A stretch of DNA of 64,000 nt, from the NCBI GenBank assembly GCA_947500135.1, contig CANMQX010000003.1, positions 493,312-557,311 of the forward strand. Direction: 5' to 3'. The DNA comes from an uncultured Paracoccaceae bacterium (GTDB lineage: Bacteria; Pseudomonadota; Alphaproteobacteria; Rhodobacterales; Rhodobacteraceae). The position numbers and the translations under genes are program-made. How positions within the stretch are numbered: the first letter of the stretch is position 1; the number at the start of each line of letters is the position of its first letter. Below, piece after piece: positions 25,163 to 33,979 of this stretch. The notes under the pieces were generated by a model. That model was not told where the DNA came from. It did not search any database and saw only the letters and a program-made list of their open reading frames with translations.

Positions 25163-26050
25163 ATGTACCGCAATCTGACCATCCGCCAGAAACAGATCGT
25201 CTGGGCCTGGGCATTCCTTGCCATTCCGGTGCTATTTTACACGGTGATCCGGTTCTACCCCACCGGCAATGCCATCCTGATCAGTTTCCAAAACTGGAAC
25301 CTGCTGGGTGACCGGACCTGGGCGGGCATGGAGAATTACCAGAAGCTTTGGAATGATCCGGTGTTCTGGAAAGTGTTCAAAAACACCTTTATTTACCTGC
25401 TGTTGGGTACGCCGATCAGCCTCGTCCTGTCATTTGTCATTGCCTACCACCTGGACAAGCTGCGGTTTATGCATGGCTTTCTGCGCATGCTATATTTCCT
25501 GCCTTTCATGACGTCTGCTGTTGCCATGGCCTGGGTCTGGCGCTGGTTCTATCAGGATGTGCCCATCGGATTGTTCAATAATATTCTGGCAGGCTTTGGC
25601 ATTCCGCAAATCGCATTCCTGCAATCCACAACCAACGCATTACCAGCCGTGCTGGCCCCGGCTGTCTGGGCTGGCCTTGGATTTCAGGTCATCATCTTCA
25701 TGGCCGGTTTGCGGGCCATTCCCACCAGCTATTACGAAGCCGCCAAGATTGACGGGGTTGGCTGGTTTACGGTCCTGACCCAGATCACCATCCCGCTACT
25801 GCGTCCCACGATTGTGTTTATCGTCGTGTTTTCGTCTATCGGGTTTCTGCGCATTTTTGATCATGTGTTCAACATGACAACCAACAATCCAGGTGGGCCG
25901 CTGAATGCGACCAAGCCGTTGGTTTTGATGATCTATGACACGGCCTTTAACGGGTTTGACATGGGGTATGCTGCCGCACAAACGGTGGTGCTTTTCACCA
26001 TCCTGCTGATTGTGTCGCTGATCCAGCTACGCCTGCTGCGGAGCACATGA
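25163..26050 (+). CDS. ABC sugar transporter permease 1
   Basis: A 295-residue inner-membrane permease of the MalF/UgpA type with six membrane helices. The cytoplasmic EAA loop reads EAAKIDGVGWFTVLTQITIPLLRP, which contacts the ATPase. ATG 25163 is chosen because AAGGG stands just upstream; earlier in-frame codons run back into the binding-protein gene and the hairpin. One base separates its stop from the next permease. Together with the following permease it forms the membrane channel. Confidence 0.93.
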   Translation: MYRNLTIRQKQIVWAWAFLAIPVLFYTVIRFYPTGNAILISFQNWNLLGDRTWAGMENYQKLWNDPVFWKVFKNTFIYLLLGTPISLVLSFVIAYHLDKLRFMHGFLRMLYFLPFMTSAVAMAWVWRWFYQDVPIGLFNNILAGFGIPQIAFLQSTTNALPAVLAPAVWAGLGFQVIIFMAGLRAIPTSYYEAAKIDGVGWFTVLTQITIPLLRPTIVFIVVFSSIGFLRIFDHVFNMTTNNPGGPLNATKPLVLMIYDTAFNGFDMGYAAAQTVVLFTILLIVSLIQLRLLRST

Positions 26051-26051
26051 G

Positions 26052-26921
26052 ATGAGCGATATTGCCCCATCCGCCGATACCCTTTTAATGGCCAAGCCCG
26101 CGCCACGATCCCGTAACATGGGGCAGATTCTTCGCTGGCTCATCCTGTTCATCGGCGGCATCGCGATGATCATGCCCATCGCCTACATGATCTCGACCTC
26201 GCTGAAATGGCCGCACGAGGTTTACAACGTCAACCTTATCCCGGAAGAGCCGACGATTGAGAATTACACCTATGTGTTGGAGGACGGGCGGTTTTATTGG
26301 TGGTTCGTCAATTCCATCATCATCGCCACGGTCACAACAATCTGTAATCTGCTTTTTGACAGCCTTGTTGGCTACACCTTGTGTAAGTTCCGGTTTCCGG
26401 GCCGTACCATCGTATTCATCGCGATCCTGTGCACGCTGATGATCCCGACTGAAATGCTGGTGATCCCGTGGTATCTGATGTCGCAATCCTTTGGCTGGCT
26501 CGACAGTTATTGGGGTATCATGTTCCCGGGGTTGATGACGGCTTTCGGCACATTCCTGATGAAACAGTTTTTTGAAAGCGTCCCTGATGATTTCATCGAG
26601 GCCGCCCGTATTGATGGCCTCAACGAACTTCAGATCTGGTGGACAGTTGCCATGCCGTTGGTGAAACCTGCCTTGGCAGCTTTGGCAATTTTTGTGTTTC
26701 TGGGGAATTGGACGGCCTTCCTGTGGCCCCTGATCGTCACCAATTCCGTTGATATGTATACGATCCCTGTCGGCCTTTCCGGTTTTGGGGATGAGGCCGA
26801 TGTTGCATGGGAGTTGATCATGACCGGTGCTGCCATCAGCACGATCCCGACCCTTGTCGTGTTCCTGATTTTCCAACGCTTCATTATTCGCGGTGTCGTG
26901 ATGGCGGGGCTGAAGGGATGA
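26052..26921 (+). CDS. ABC sugar transporter permease 2
   Basis: A 289-residue permease of the MalG/UgpE type with six predicted helices and the EAA loop EAARIDGLNELQIWWTVAMPLVKP. It starts one base after the first permease and its stop overlaps the start of the lyase-like gene by four bases (ATGA), so all are translationally linked. Partner of the first permease in the sugar importer. Confidence 0.93.
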   Translation: MSDIAPSADTLLMAKPAPRSRNMGQILRWLILFIGGIAMIMPIAYMISTSLKWPHEVYNVNLIPEEPTIENYTYVLEDGRFYWWFVNSIIIATVTTICNLLFDSLVGYTLCKFRFPGRTIVFIAILCTLMIPTEMLVIPWYLMSQSFGWLDSYWGIMFPGLMTAFGTFLMKQFFESVPDDFIEAARIDGLNELQIWWTVAMPLVKPALAALAIFVFLGNWTAFLWPLIVTNSVDMYTIPVGLSGFGDEADVAWELIMTGAAISTIPTLVVFLIFQRFIIRGVVMAGLKG

Positions 26922-28396
26922 TCGACAACAGCGTTTTTCCCGACCCGACCTATAAGGAAACTGTGCTTGCCCCGCTGTTTGAGGGGGTCAAAACCCACTA
27001 TGCAGGCCATATGGCGGAGATCAATCAGGCGCATCTGGTGATGCTGGTTGAGACAGGGATATTGTCGGCAGCTGATGGTCAACAGATCGCCTCCGCGCTT
27101 GTCGCTATTGATGCAGAAACCGCTATCGCAGCGCTGCAATACACTGGTGAGTACGAGGATTACTTCTTTTACGTAGAGGCCGCATTGCGTGACCGCCTTG
27201 GCGATCTTGGCGGCGCATTGCATACTGCGCGATCACGCAATGATATGGACCATACGCTGTTCAAGATGGCCTTGCGCGCGCGGGCCGAGGCGATGTTGGC
27301 CCAGATCAACGCGCTGACAGAGGCGTTGATTGAAAAGGCCCGTCATGAACGCGATACCCTGATCGTCGCCTACACCCATGGTCAGCCAGCACAGCCCACG
27401 ACATTTGGTCACTATCTGGCGGCGATAATTGAGGTGTTGGGTCGGGATGCCACGCGCCTGTCTGCCGCCATCGACAACCTTGGTCATTGTCCGATGGGTG
27501 CCGCCGCCATCACCACATCCAGCTTTCCCATCGACCGCAATCGCGTGGCAGATTTGTTGGGGTTCGAGGGGCCGTTGGTCAATTCCTATGGCTGTATCGC
27601 GTCGGTTGATTATGTCACCGGGCTTTATTCCGCGATCAAGCTGGTGTTCCTGCATCTGGGCCGGGTGGTGCAGGATCTTGCCTTCTGGTCCAGCTTTGAG
27701 GTGGGTCAGCTTTATGTACCCAACGCGCTTGTCCAGATCAGTTCGATCATGCCGCAAAAGCGTAATCCGGTGCCGATTGAGCATATGCGCCACCTCGCGT
27801 CTGTCACCTGCGGGCGGTGTGACATGATTATCAATGCAATGCACAACACACCGTTTACCGATATGAATGACAGTGAAGGCGAGGTGCAGCAGGCTGGCTA
27901 TGCTGCATTCAACAGCGGCGAGCGGGTGCTGGAGCTGTTGATCGCATTTTTGCCTGCCTGTTCCATCAATGCAGCCAATGTGCGGCGCAACGCAGATGCG
28001 GCCAGTATCACGATTACCGAACTGGCTGATACGCTTGTCCGTGACGAAGGGCTGACATTTCGCCAAGCTCATGAAATCGCGGCTGCGGTCGCGCGGTACT
28101 TGAATAGTGCGCCGCTTTCAGACGGGTTTCAGGCATTTCAATCTGCATTCCGCACTGCCACAGACCGGGACACGGTGATGGATGAGGTGGCGTTTCGAAC
28201 GGCCACCAGCCCAGAAACCTTCATCGCCCTTCGTGATCGCATCGGCGGCCCGGCACCGGCTGCGCTGGATGCGGCATTCGCCAGCTACCAATGCGATCTG
28301 GATGATCTTTGTGCCCGGGCGGACGGTCGTGTCACCCGCATTGTCACAGCGGACGAAACACGCAGCACCGCTTTTACCAAGTTACTGGAGACCTGA
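26918..28396 (+). CDS. Argininosuccinate-lyase-like enzyme in a sugar operon
   Basis: A 492-residue member of the aspartase/fumarase superfamily, closest to argininosuccinate lyase: LHTARSRNDMD, the catalytic histidine segment THGQPAQPTTFGHYL, and the mobile signature loop SSIMPQKRNPVP. Members eliminate fumarate from succinyl- or malyl-type adducts, or carry out similar beta-eliminations. ATGA overlap with the permease fixes the start at 26918 (the open frame extends further upstream without sense). Position between permease and ATPase genes means it processes an imported compound, not arginine synthesis. No other arginine gene is nearby. The real substrate is unknown; a carbohydrate or amino-sugar conjugate of a C4 acid is the inference. 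Confidence 0.82.
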   Translation: MIDNSVFPDPTYKETVLAPLFEGVKTHYAGHMAEINQAHLVMLVETGILSAADGQQIASALVAIDAETAIAALQYTGEYEDYFFYVEAALRDRLGDLGGALHTARSRNDMDHTLFKMALRARAEAMLAQINALTEALIEKARHERDTLIVAYTHGQPAQPTTFGHYLAAIIEVLGRDATRLSAAIDNLGHCPMGAAAITTSSFPIDRNRVADLLGFEGPLVNSYGCIASVDYVTGLYSAIKLVFLHLGRVVQDLAFWSSFEVGQLYVPNALVQISSIMPQKRNPVPIEHMRHLASVTCGRCDMIINAMHNTPFTDMNDSEGEVQQAGYAAFNSGERVLELLIAFLPACSINAANVRRNADAASITITELADTLVRDEGLTFRQAHEIAAAVARYLNSAPLSDGFQAFQSAFRTATDRDTVMDEVAFRTATSPETFIALRDRIGGPAPAALDAAFASYQCDLDDLCARADGRVTRIVTADETRSTAFTKLLET

Positions 28397-28398
28397 TC

Positions 28399-29457
28399 TT
28401 GGCCAACCTCGCATTGCGATCCCTTACTAAATCCTACGGTGCGACAGAGGTGTTGCATGGCATCTCGCTTGATGTCGCCGATGGGGAATTTGTGGTTCTG
28501 GTCGGCCCATCGGGATGCGGGAAATCCACGACCTTGCGCATGATCGCAGGGCTGGAAGAAACGACGTCCGGGATCATCGAAATTGGCGGGCGCGAGGTGA
28601 ATAACCTTGAACCCAAGGAACGCGATATCGCCATGGTGTTTCAGAATTACGCCATCTATCCGCATATGTCGGTGAAAAAGAATATCGCCTTTGGCTTGCG
28701 GTCATCCAAGATGCCCAAGGCAGACAAGGAAAAGCGTATTCAGGAGGTCGCCGGTATTCTGGATATGGTTGATCTGCTGGACCGCAAACCAAGTCAGTTG
28801 TCAGGCGGGCAACGTCAGCGGGTCGCGATTGGCCGCGCGATGGTGCGTGATCCGGCGGTGTTTTTATTCGACGAACCGCTGTCGAACCTAGATGCGCAGC
28901 TGCGCACCCAAATGCGGCTTGAGATCAAGAAACTGCATCAGCGGGTCGGTAACACGATCATCTTTGTCACCCATGATCAGGTCGAGGCGATGACCATGGC
29001 GGATCGTATCGTGATCATGAAAGATGGCCACATTCAGCAGGTCGGCACCCCGGAAGAGGTTTTTCATAGCCCTGCAAATACTTTCGTTGCACGGTTTATC
29101 GGCGCGCCGTCGATGAACCTGTTGGATGGGCATCTGAGCGGTAATCAGGTCACCTTGGGCGCTGGCAACGCAGTCGATATTCCTGCCTTGCAAGGCGGTA
29201 ACGATCAAAAGGTTCTGTTGGGAGTGCGTCCTGATGACTTGCATCCCGACAGCACCAATCCGATCATCAAGGGGACTGTGACCCTGCGCGAACCGCTGGG
29301 GTCAGAAACGTTGATCTATGTCGATACACCATTCGGTGAAATCATCGCCAAGGCGGATGGCCGTACCCCCCCACAGGTTGGTACGACTGTTCAACTGGGC
29401 GCCGACCCTGAAAACCTGCATATCTTTGACGCTGTAAACGGGGACGCATTGTCGTGA
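28399..29457 (+). CDS. ABC sugar transporter ATPase (MalK/UgpC type)
   Basis: A 352-residue ATPase. Walker A GPSGCGKST, Q-loop MVFQNYAIYPHM, signature LSGGQRQRVAIGRAMV, Walker B FLFDEPLSNLD and the switch histidine in VTHDQ are intact, followed by a C-terminal TOBE-type regulatory domain from about residue 240. The start is a TTG at 28399, two bases after the lyase stop and eight bases after GGAG; no ATG lies near. It energises the two permeases encoded upstream. Confidence 0.93.
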   Translation: MANLALRSLTKSYGATEVLHGISLDVADGEFVVLVGPSGCGKSTTLRMIAGLEETTSGIIEIGGREVNNLEPKERDIAMVFQNYAIYPHMSVKKNIAFGLRSSKMPKADKEKRIQEVAGILDMVDLLDRKPSQLSGGQRQRVAIGRAMVRDPAVFLFDEPLSNLDAQLRTQMRLEIKKLHQRVGNTIIFVTHDQVEAMTMADRIVIMKDGHIQQVGTPEEVFHSPANTFVARFIGAPSMNLLDGHLSGNQVTLGAGNAVDIPALQGGNDQKVLLGVRPDDLHPDSTNPIIKGTVTLREPLGSETLIYVDTPFGEIIAKADGRTPPQVGTTVQLGADPENLHIFDAVNGDALS

Positions 29458-30302
29458 AGAAACCCGTTCTTTGTGCCGGTCGGCTTTATTGCGATCTGGT
29501 TTTTGCGGATGTCCCACGCATGCCTACGCTGGGCACAGAGGTTTTTGGCCCGGGTCTGTCCCTGCATGCGGGCGGCGGCGCGTTTATTACCGGTGCAACA
29601 CTGGCGTCATTGGGTCACGACGTTTCACAGCTTTCAACTCTGCCCGCGCAGCCATTTGACGGCATCGTTTTGGCCGACTTGGCCACCCATGATGTTGGTT
29701 CCGCGTATTGCAAACCATCGAAGGCCGGGATTGACCCACAAATCACGGTTGCGATGTCAAGCAATGGCGACCGCGCGTTCCTGACCCGCACCGATGGCCC
29801 CGCCATACCCGATCTGGGGGATGTCAATTTTTCTGACTATGCGCATCTGCATATCGGCGAGCTGCGCACGTTGCAGGATAGACCAAAACTGATCGCCCGG
29901 GCACGCGACGCCGGTATGACTATATCGCTCGATTGTGGATGGCAGGATGACTATTGCCCCAAGATGGCCGCGCTGATCGCGGCTGTAGACGTCTTTTTGC
30001 CGAACCAGGCAGAATCGGCGGCGCTGTCTGCCAAAGATGTGCCAGAGATCGCGGCACCCTTGACCATCATAAAGCAAGGCAAAGAAGGCGCGCGCGCGCG
30101 GACCATGAATGGTGATGCCTGGATCAGCGGCAAGGCGTTCCCTGTCGCGGCCATTGATGCGACCGGTGCAGGTGATGCATTCAACGCAGGCTTTCTGTCG
30201 TCATGGTTGGATGACGCCCCGCTGGACCGGTGTCTGGCAGAGGGCAATGCCTGCGGGTCGGCTGCTGTTCTGGCCGTCGGTGGGACTGGTTTTCTCAAGT
30301 AG
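29454..30302 (+). CDS. PfkB-family carbohydrate kinase
   Basis: A 282-residue ribokinase/PfkB family kinase. Family marks are LHAGGGAFITGATLASLG near residues 38-55, a substrate-lid region, and the anion-hole and catalytic-base motif DATGAGDAFNAGF near 231-243. The start is GTG overlapping the ATPase stop by four bases. It closes the importer operon and probably phosphorylates the sugar released by the deacetylase and lyase. The family covers fructose, ribose, 2-keto-3-deoxygluconate, tagatose phosphates and nucleosides, so the exact sugar is open. Confidence 0.88.
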   Translation: MKKPVLCAGRLYCDLVFADVPRMPTLGTEVFGPGLSLHAGGGAFITGATLASLGHDVSQLSTLPAQPFDGIVLADLATHDVGSAYCKPSKAGIDPQITVAMSSNGDRAFLTRTDGPAIPDLGDVNFSDYAHLHIGELRTLQDRPKLIARARDAGMTISLDCGWQDDYCPKMAALIAAVDVFLPNQAESAALSAKDVPEIAAPLTIIKQGKEGARARTMNGDAWISGKAFPVAAIDATGAGDAFNAGFLSSWLDDAPLDRCLAEGNACGSAAVLAVGGTGFLK

Positions 30303-30322
30303 TACCAACGCCCGGGCGCGTG

Positions 30323-30616
30323 TCAGCCATGTGATTTCTTGAACGCTTCCTGCGCCTGGGCGCTCGCCTCGACCTGATATTTTGCTTTCCATTCGGAAAA
30401 CGGCATACCGTAGAACGCTTCGCGTCCTTCATCCTTGCTCATCTCGATGCCACGTTCGTTGGCGGCTTCCTGATACCAGCGCGACAGGCAGTTGCGGCAG
30501 AAACCGGCCAGGTTCATCATGTCGATGTTTTGCGCATCTGTGCGGTCTTCCATCAGGTGTTTTTGCAGACGCCGAAAGGCGGCGGCTTCGATTTCGATAC
30601 GGGTTTGGTCGTCCAT
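30323..30616 (-). CDS. DUF1244 family protein
   Basis: A 97-residue conserved small protein of DUF1244, common in alpha- and gammaproteobacteria and without known function. The FCRNCLSRWY segment with two cysteines and the FYGMPFSEWKAKYQ segment near the C-terminus are typical. Of two adjacent ATG codons the second (30616) has the better distance to AAGGAGG. It follows the N-formylglutamate amidohydrolase-like gene by 10 bases and is probably its operon partner. Confidence 0.87.
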   Translation of the reverse strand: MDDQTRIEIEAAAFRRLQKHLMEDRTDAQNIDMMNLAGFCRNCLSRWYQEAANERGIEMSKDEGREAFYGMPFSEWKAKYQVEASAQAQEAFKKSHG

Positions 30617-30626
30617 CATATCCTCC

Positions 30627-31364
30627 TTACAGGCCCGTAGCGGCCAGTGTTTGTGCTAATATAGGTGCCAGACGTTCCGCCCAAAGGGTTTGACCGGCCT
30701 CATCTGCGATCAGGTCTTGTCGCAATTCCAATAACAGGTTGGGCCGCCCATGCTGAAGAGCATGCCGGTCGACGGCATCGCCGGGCAGGTGACCGGCATA
30801 GGGTTGGTTGTCACCGACACACCAACCTTGTGACCGGCAGGCTGCCATGAAGGGCAGGGCGAGCCTGTCATCGTCCGCATAGAGAACGCCGACTTCCCAC
30901 GGTCTTGGGTGTCGCCCTTGCAGTCGTGGCGTGAAACTATGCACGGCACATATGATTGGTTTGGCAATCCCTTCAGCCAAGGCTGCATAGGCGGCGTGAT
31001 AGGGCCGGTAAAGCCGGGCGAGCCGGGTCTCAATTTCGGCCCTATCCGCATGTTTGTTCCCCGGTATGATCGTCCCGTCATAAAGCCGCATCATGATCGT
31101 TGGATCGTCTTCGCCCCGATTAGGATCGACAACCAGACGCGAAAAACCTGAAAGGATCGCGGTGCTATCAAGTAGGGCAGAGAGTTTGCGCGTGACCCCA
31201 GCGGCGCCGATATCATAGGCGATGTGCCGCTTCATATCACCCGGGTTCAGCCCCAGATCGCCCCCATGGACCCAGCTGGGGATATGATTTGTTGCGTGGT
31301 CGCAGGCGACCAGCCAGCGGCCGGGCCTGTTCTGGCCCTCGATCGTAAACACGGTATCAGTCAT
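30627..31364 (-). CDS. N-formylglutamate amidohydrolase family protein
   Basis: A 245-residue protein of the N-formylglutamate amidohydrolase family, metal-dependent hydrolases that release formate from N-formylglutamate in histidine breakdown. Visible family segments are CDHATNHIP, HIAYDIGAAGV, SRLVVDPNRGEDDP and CAVHSFTP. ATG 31364 is preferred, with an alternative at 31376. No hut genes are beside it, so the actual substrate in this organism is unproven. It is divergent from pyk and precedes the DUF1244 gene. Confidence 0.85.
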   Translation of the reverse strand: MTDTVFTIEGQNRPGRWLVACDHATNHIPSWVHGGDLGLNPGDMKRHIAYDIGAAGVTRKLSALLDSTAILSGFSRLVVDPNRGEDDPTIMMRLYDGTIIPGNKHADRAEIETRLARLYRPYHAAYAALAEGIAKPIICAVHSFTPRLQGRHPRPWEVGVLYADDDRLALPFMAACRSQGWCVGDNQPYAGHLPGDAVDRHALQHGRPNLLLELRQDLIADEAGQTLWAERLAPILAQTLAATGL

Positions 31365-31483
31365 CTTGCCTGTCATTCCTTTGACACAGCATTTAGGCTA
31401 GTTGTTCCCGGATTGGAATTGCGCAATAAGGGCGCAAAGCTTGCCGTTACCGCTAACGGTGCTACCGCACGAAGGACAGATGC

Positions 31484-32929
31484 ATGAGACGCCACCGCAA
31501 CGTGAAGATTGTCGCAACACTTGGGCCCGCCTCAAATGATTATGAGATGATCCGCGCCCTGCACGAAGCCGGGGCAGACGTGTTTCGCCTGAACATGTCG
31601 CATGGCGACCATGCCGAGATCAAAGCCCGACACGAGATCATTCGGCAGGTTGAAAAGGACCTTGATAGCCCGATTGCTATTCTGGCTGATCTGCAAGGCC
31701 CCAAGCTGCGTGTTGGCGTATTCACTAATGGTGAAGAGGAACTGGTCGAAGGTGCGGCGTTCCGGCTGGACCTGAATGATGCTGAGGGTGATGTCCACCG
31801 GGTGATGTTACCGCATAAGGAAATTTTTGACGCGCTGGAACCGGGTGCCCATCTATTGGTTAATGACGGCAAGATCAAACTGAAGGTCAAGGATTGCGGT
31901 GCTGATTTTGCGGATTGTGAAGTTGTTGTTGGTGGCACGATTTCCAACCGTAAGGGCGTGAACGTCCCTGATGTGACTCTGCCGGTTGCGGCGCTGTCGC
32001 CCAAGGATCGCAAAGATCTGGAATTTGTCTGCGATCTGGGTGTTGATTGGCTTGCCTTGTCATTTGTGCAACGCGCAGCCGATGTTGAAGACGCCCGCAG
32101 ACTGGCCAAGGGACGTGCGGCGATTCTTTCAAAGATCGAAAAACCCAATGCCGTGAAGTCGTTCGACAGCATTCTGGCTGCAAGCGATGGCATCATGGTT
32201 GCCCGCGGCGATCTGGGCGTTGAATTGCCCGTTCAGAACGTGCCGCCGATCCAGAAACAGCTGGTGCGCAAGTGCCGGGCAGCCGCCAAGCCGGTGATCG
32301 TCGCCACACAGATGCTGGAATCGATGATCGAATCCCCAATGCCGACCCGCGCAGAAGTTTCGGATGTCGCGACCGCTATTTATGAAGGCTCGGACGCGAT
32401 CATGTTGTCTGCGGAATCGGCTGCCGGATCCTATCCGATTGAGGCCGTCACCACGATGAGCAACGTCGCAGGCGAGGTCGAGGCTGATCCAAACTATACC
32501 GAGATTATCGAAGCATCCCGGAAGGCCGAAGGGATCACGGTTGCAGACGGGATCGTTTCTGCCGCCCGCGAGATTGCAGAGACCACCGATGTGAAGGCGA
32601 TCTGCTGTTTCTCGCAATCGGGGACAACAGCGCTGTTGGTGTCACGCGAACGACCACGGGTGCCGATCATTGCGCTTACCAGCTATATCTCGACCGCGCG
32701 TCGTTTGTGCCTATCATGGGGCACAAACTGTGTTGTGACGGGCGAGGTCAATCGGTTCAAAGAAGCGGTCATCGCCGCTGTTCGCGCTGCCGTTTCGCAA
32801 GAATTGGCAACAGAAAAGGACATGGTGGTTGTAACTGCGGGCGTGCCATTCAATACACCCGGATCGACGAATATCTTGCGGGTCGCCCCGTGCGCGGAAC
32901 GTTTGATCTACGCCTCCGATCCAGAGTAG
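31484..32929 (+). CDS. pyk: Pyruvate kinase
   Basis: Converts phosphoenolpyruvate and ADP to pyruvate and ATP in glycolysis. The 481-residue protein has the barrel segments KIVATLGPAS and FRLNMSHGDH, ILADLQGPKLRVG, the active-site Lys in ILSKIEKPNAV, IMVARGDLGVELP and the ATQMLESMI helix, and a C-terminal domain ending near RVAPCAERL. Length and motifs are standard. AAGGA precedes the ATG. A short membrane protein gene follows after 35 bases. Confidence 0.97.
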   Translation: MRRHRNVKIVATLGPASNDYEMIRALHEAGADVFRLNMSHGDHAEIKARHEIIRQVEKDLDSPIAILADLQGPKLRVGVFTNGEEELVEGAAFRLDLNDAEGDVHRVMLPHKEIFDALEPGAHLLVNDGKIKLKVKDCGADFADCEVVVGGTISNRKGVNVPDVTLPVAALSPKDRKDLEFVCDLGVDWLALSFVQRAADVEDARRLAKGRAAILSKIEKPNAVKSFDSILAASDGIMVARGDLGVELPVQNVPPIQKQLVRKCRAAAKPVIVATQMLESMIESPMPTRAEVSDVATAIYEGSDAIMLSAESAAGSYPIEAVTTMSNVAGEVEADPNYTEIIEASRKAEGITVADGIVSAAREIAETTDVKAICCFSQSGTTALLVSRERPRVPIIALTSYISTARRLCLSWGTNCVVTGEVNRFKEAVIAAVRAAVSQELATEKDMVVVTAGVPFNTPGSTNILRVAPCAERLIYASDPE

Positions 32930-32964
32930 CCTGCCAGCAAGCAGCAGGAAAGGCGCGTTTTTTT

Positions 32965-33189
32965 ATGGATCTTGATCTGATCTTTGTCATTGGATTGATA
33001 ATTGCTGCCTTTTCGATCCCCGCGCTGGTAAATGCGTTTTCTGACCGGCGCTGGCCCAGAGGGTCCGCCGTTGCATTGGTCGTTGGGGTTGCGGCGGTGA
33101 TCTATGTCGCCCGCCAGGAACCGGATCTTTATACAGTGGATCGGGTAGATGATGTGTTTGTCAGCGTTGTGGCGCGTTACATCAATTAA
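32965..33189 (+). CDS. Small two-helix membrane protein
   Basis: A 74-residue protein with two hydrophobic segments (LIFVIGLIIAAFSIPALV and SAVALVVGVAAVIYVA) separated by the basic loop SDRRWPRG, and a short C-terminal tail. AGGAAAGG lies upstream, while a run of seven T sits directly before the ATG. It lies between pyk and rpmI. I know of no function; similar short proteins in this position occur in related bacteria, but that is from memory. Confidence 0.65.
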   Translation: MDLDLIFVIGLIIAAFSIPALVNAFSDRRWPRGSAVALVVGVAAVIYVARQEPDLYTVDRVDDVFVSVVARYIN

Positions 33190-33199
33190 TGCCTTGCAC

Positions 33200-33221
33200 G
33201 TATAGGGGATGCGCCCTATAC
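33200..33221 (+). promoter_or_regulatory. Hairpin in the rpmI leader
   Basis: GTATAGGG (33200-33207) and CCCTATAC (33214-33221) form an eight-pair stem with a six-base loop about 80 bases before rpmI. No T-run follows. It may be part of an L20-type autoregulatory leader or a transcript end; not distinguishable by eye. Confidence 0.45.
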
Positions 33222-33301
33222 GGCGCACTTCAACCCGCGCGTCCGGCCAATATGGCATGCCGAGTCGCGCGTTTCGACCGAACCTAAATACGGAGACGGA
33301 A

Positions 33302-33502
33302 ATGCCGAAGATGAAGACAAAATCGAGCTGCAAAAAGCGGTTCAAAGTGACGGCCTCTGGCCGCGTGGTTGCCGCCCAGGCGGGCAAGCGCCACGGCATG
33401 ATCAAGCGCACCAACAAATTCCTGCGGAATGCACGTGGTACAACAATCCTGTCAAAGGCTGATGAAGGTATCATCAAGCCAATGATGCCATATTCACGCT
33501 AA
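33302..33502 (+). CDS. rpmI: 50S ribosomal protein L35
   Basis: A 66-residue basic ribosomal protein beginning [17 protein letters not shown], the standard L35 start, with [15 protein letters not shown] in the middle. It belongs to the large ribosomal subunit. Twelve bases separate it from rplT. The infC gene, often directly upstream in other bacteria, is not present here. Confidence 0.97.
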   Translation: MPKMKTKSSCKKRFKVTASGRVVAAQAGKRHGMIKRTNKFLRNARGTTILSKADEGIIKPMMPYSR

Positions 33503-33514
33503 GGAGAATTTGAT

Positions 33515-33877
33515 ATGCGAGTTAAAGGTGGAACCGTCACGCACCGTCGTCACAAGAAAGTTCTCGACGCTGCCAAAGGATATTATGATCGCCGCTCCAA
33601 GACCTTCAAGGTTGCCAAGCAGGCCGTCGACAAAGCCAACCAATACGCAACACGCGACCGTCATAACCGCAAGCGCAACTTCCGCGCATTGTGGATCCAG
33701 CGGATCAACGCAGGTGTGCGTTCAGTTGATGAAACACTGAACTATTCCAAGTTCATCAACGGCCTGACACTGGCCGGGATCGAAGTGGACCGCAAGGTTC
33801 TGGCTGATCTGGCCGTGAACGAGCCTGATGCGTTCGCCATAATCGTGGGTAAGGCAAAGGATGCGCTGGCCGCTTAA
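33515..33877 (+). CDS. rplT: 50S ribosomal protein L20
   Basis: A 120-residue L20 beginning [20 protein letters not shown], with the long basic N-terminal helix and the globular domain [20 protein letters not shown]20 is needed for early 50S assembly and in some bacteria represses its own operon. AAGGAG precedes the start. A strong terminator follows 24 bases after the stop, so rpmI-rplT ends here. Confidence 0.97.
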   Translation: MRVKGGTVTHRRHKKVLDAAKGYYDRRSKTFKVAKQAVDKANQYATRDRHNRKRNFRALWIQRINAGVRSVDETLNYSKFINGLTLAGIEVDRKVLADLAVNEPDAFAIIVGKAKDALAA

Positions 33878-33900
33878 GCCAGCTGCATGCACGAATACGG

Positions 33901-33930
33901 AAAGCCGCCCAGAAATGAGGCGGCTTTTTT
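33901..33930 (+). terminator. Rho-independent terminator after rplT
   Basis: AAAGCCGCC (33901-33909) pairs with GGCGGCTTT (33919-33927), with a nine-base loop and T residues to 33930. It ends the ribosomal protein operon before the convergent GGDEF gene. Confidence 0.9.
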
Positions 33931-33979
33931 CTTGGCCTTTGCGGCTGGTGTGGCGTGGATGAACCTACGATGCTGTATA

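Noticed and set aside
31377..31483. TTGACA at 31381 as a pyk promoter
   Set aside because: No acceptable -10 hexamer stands at the right distance.
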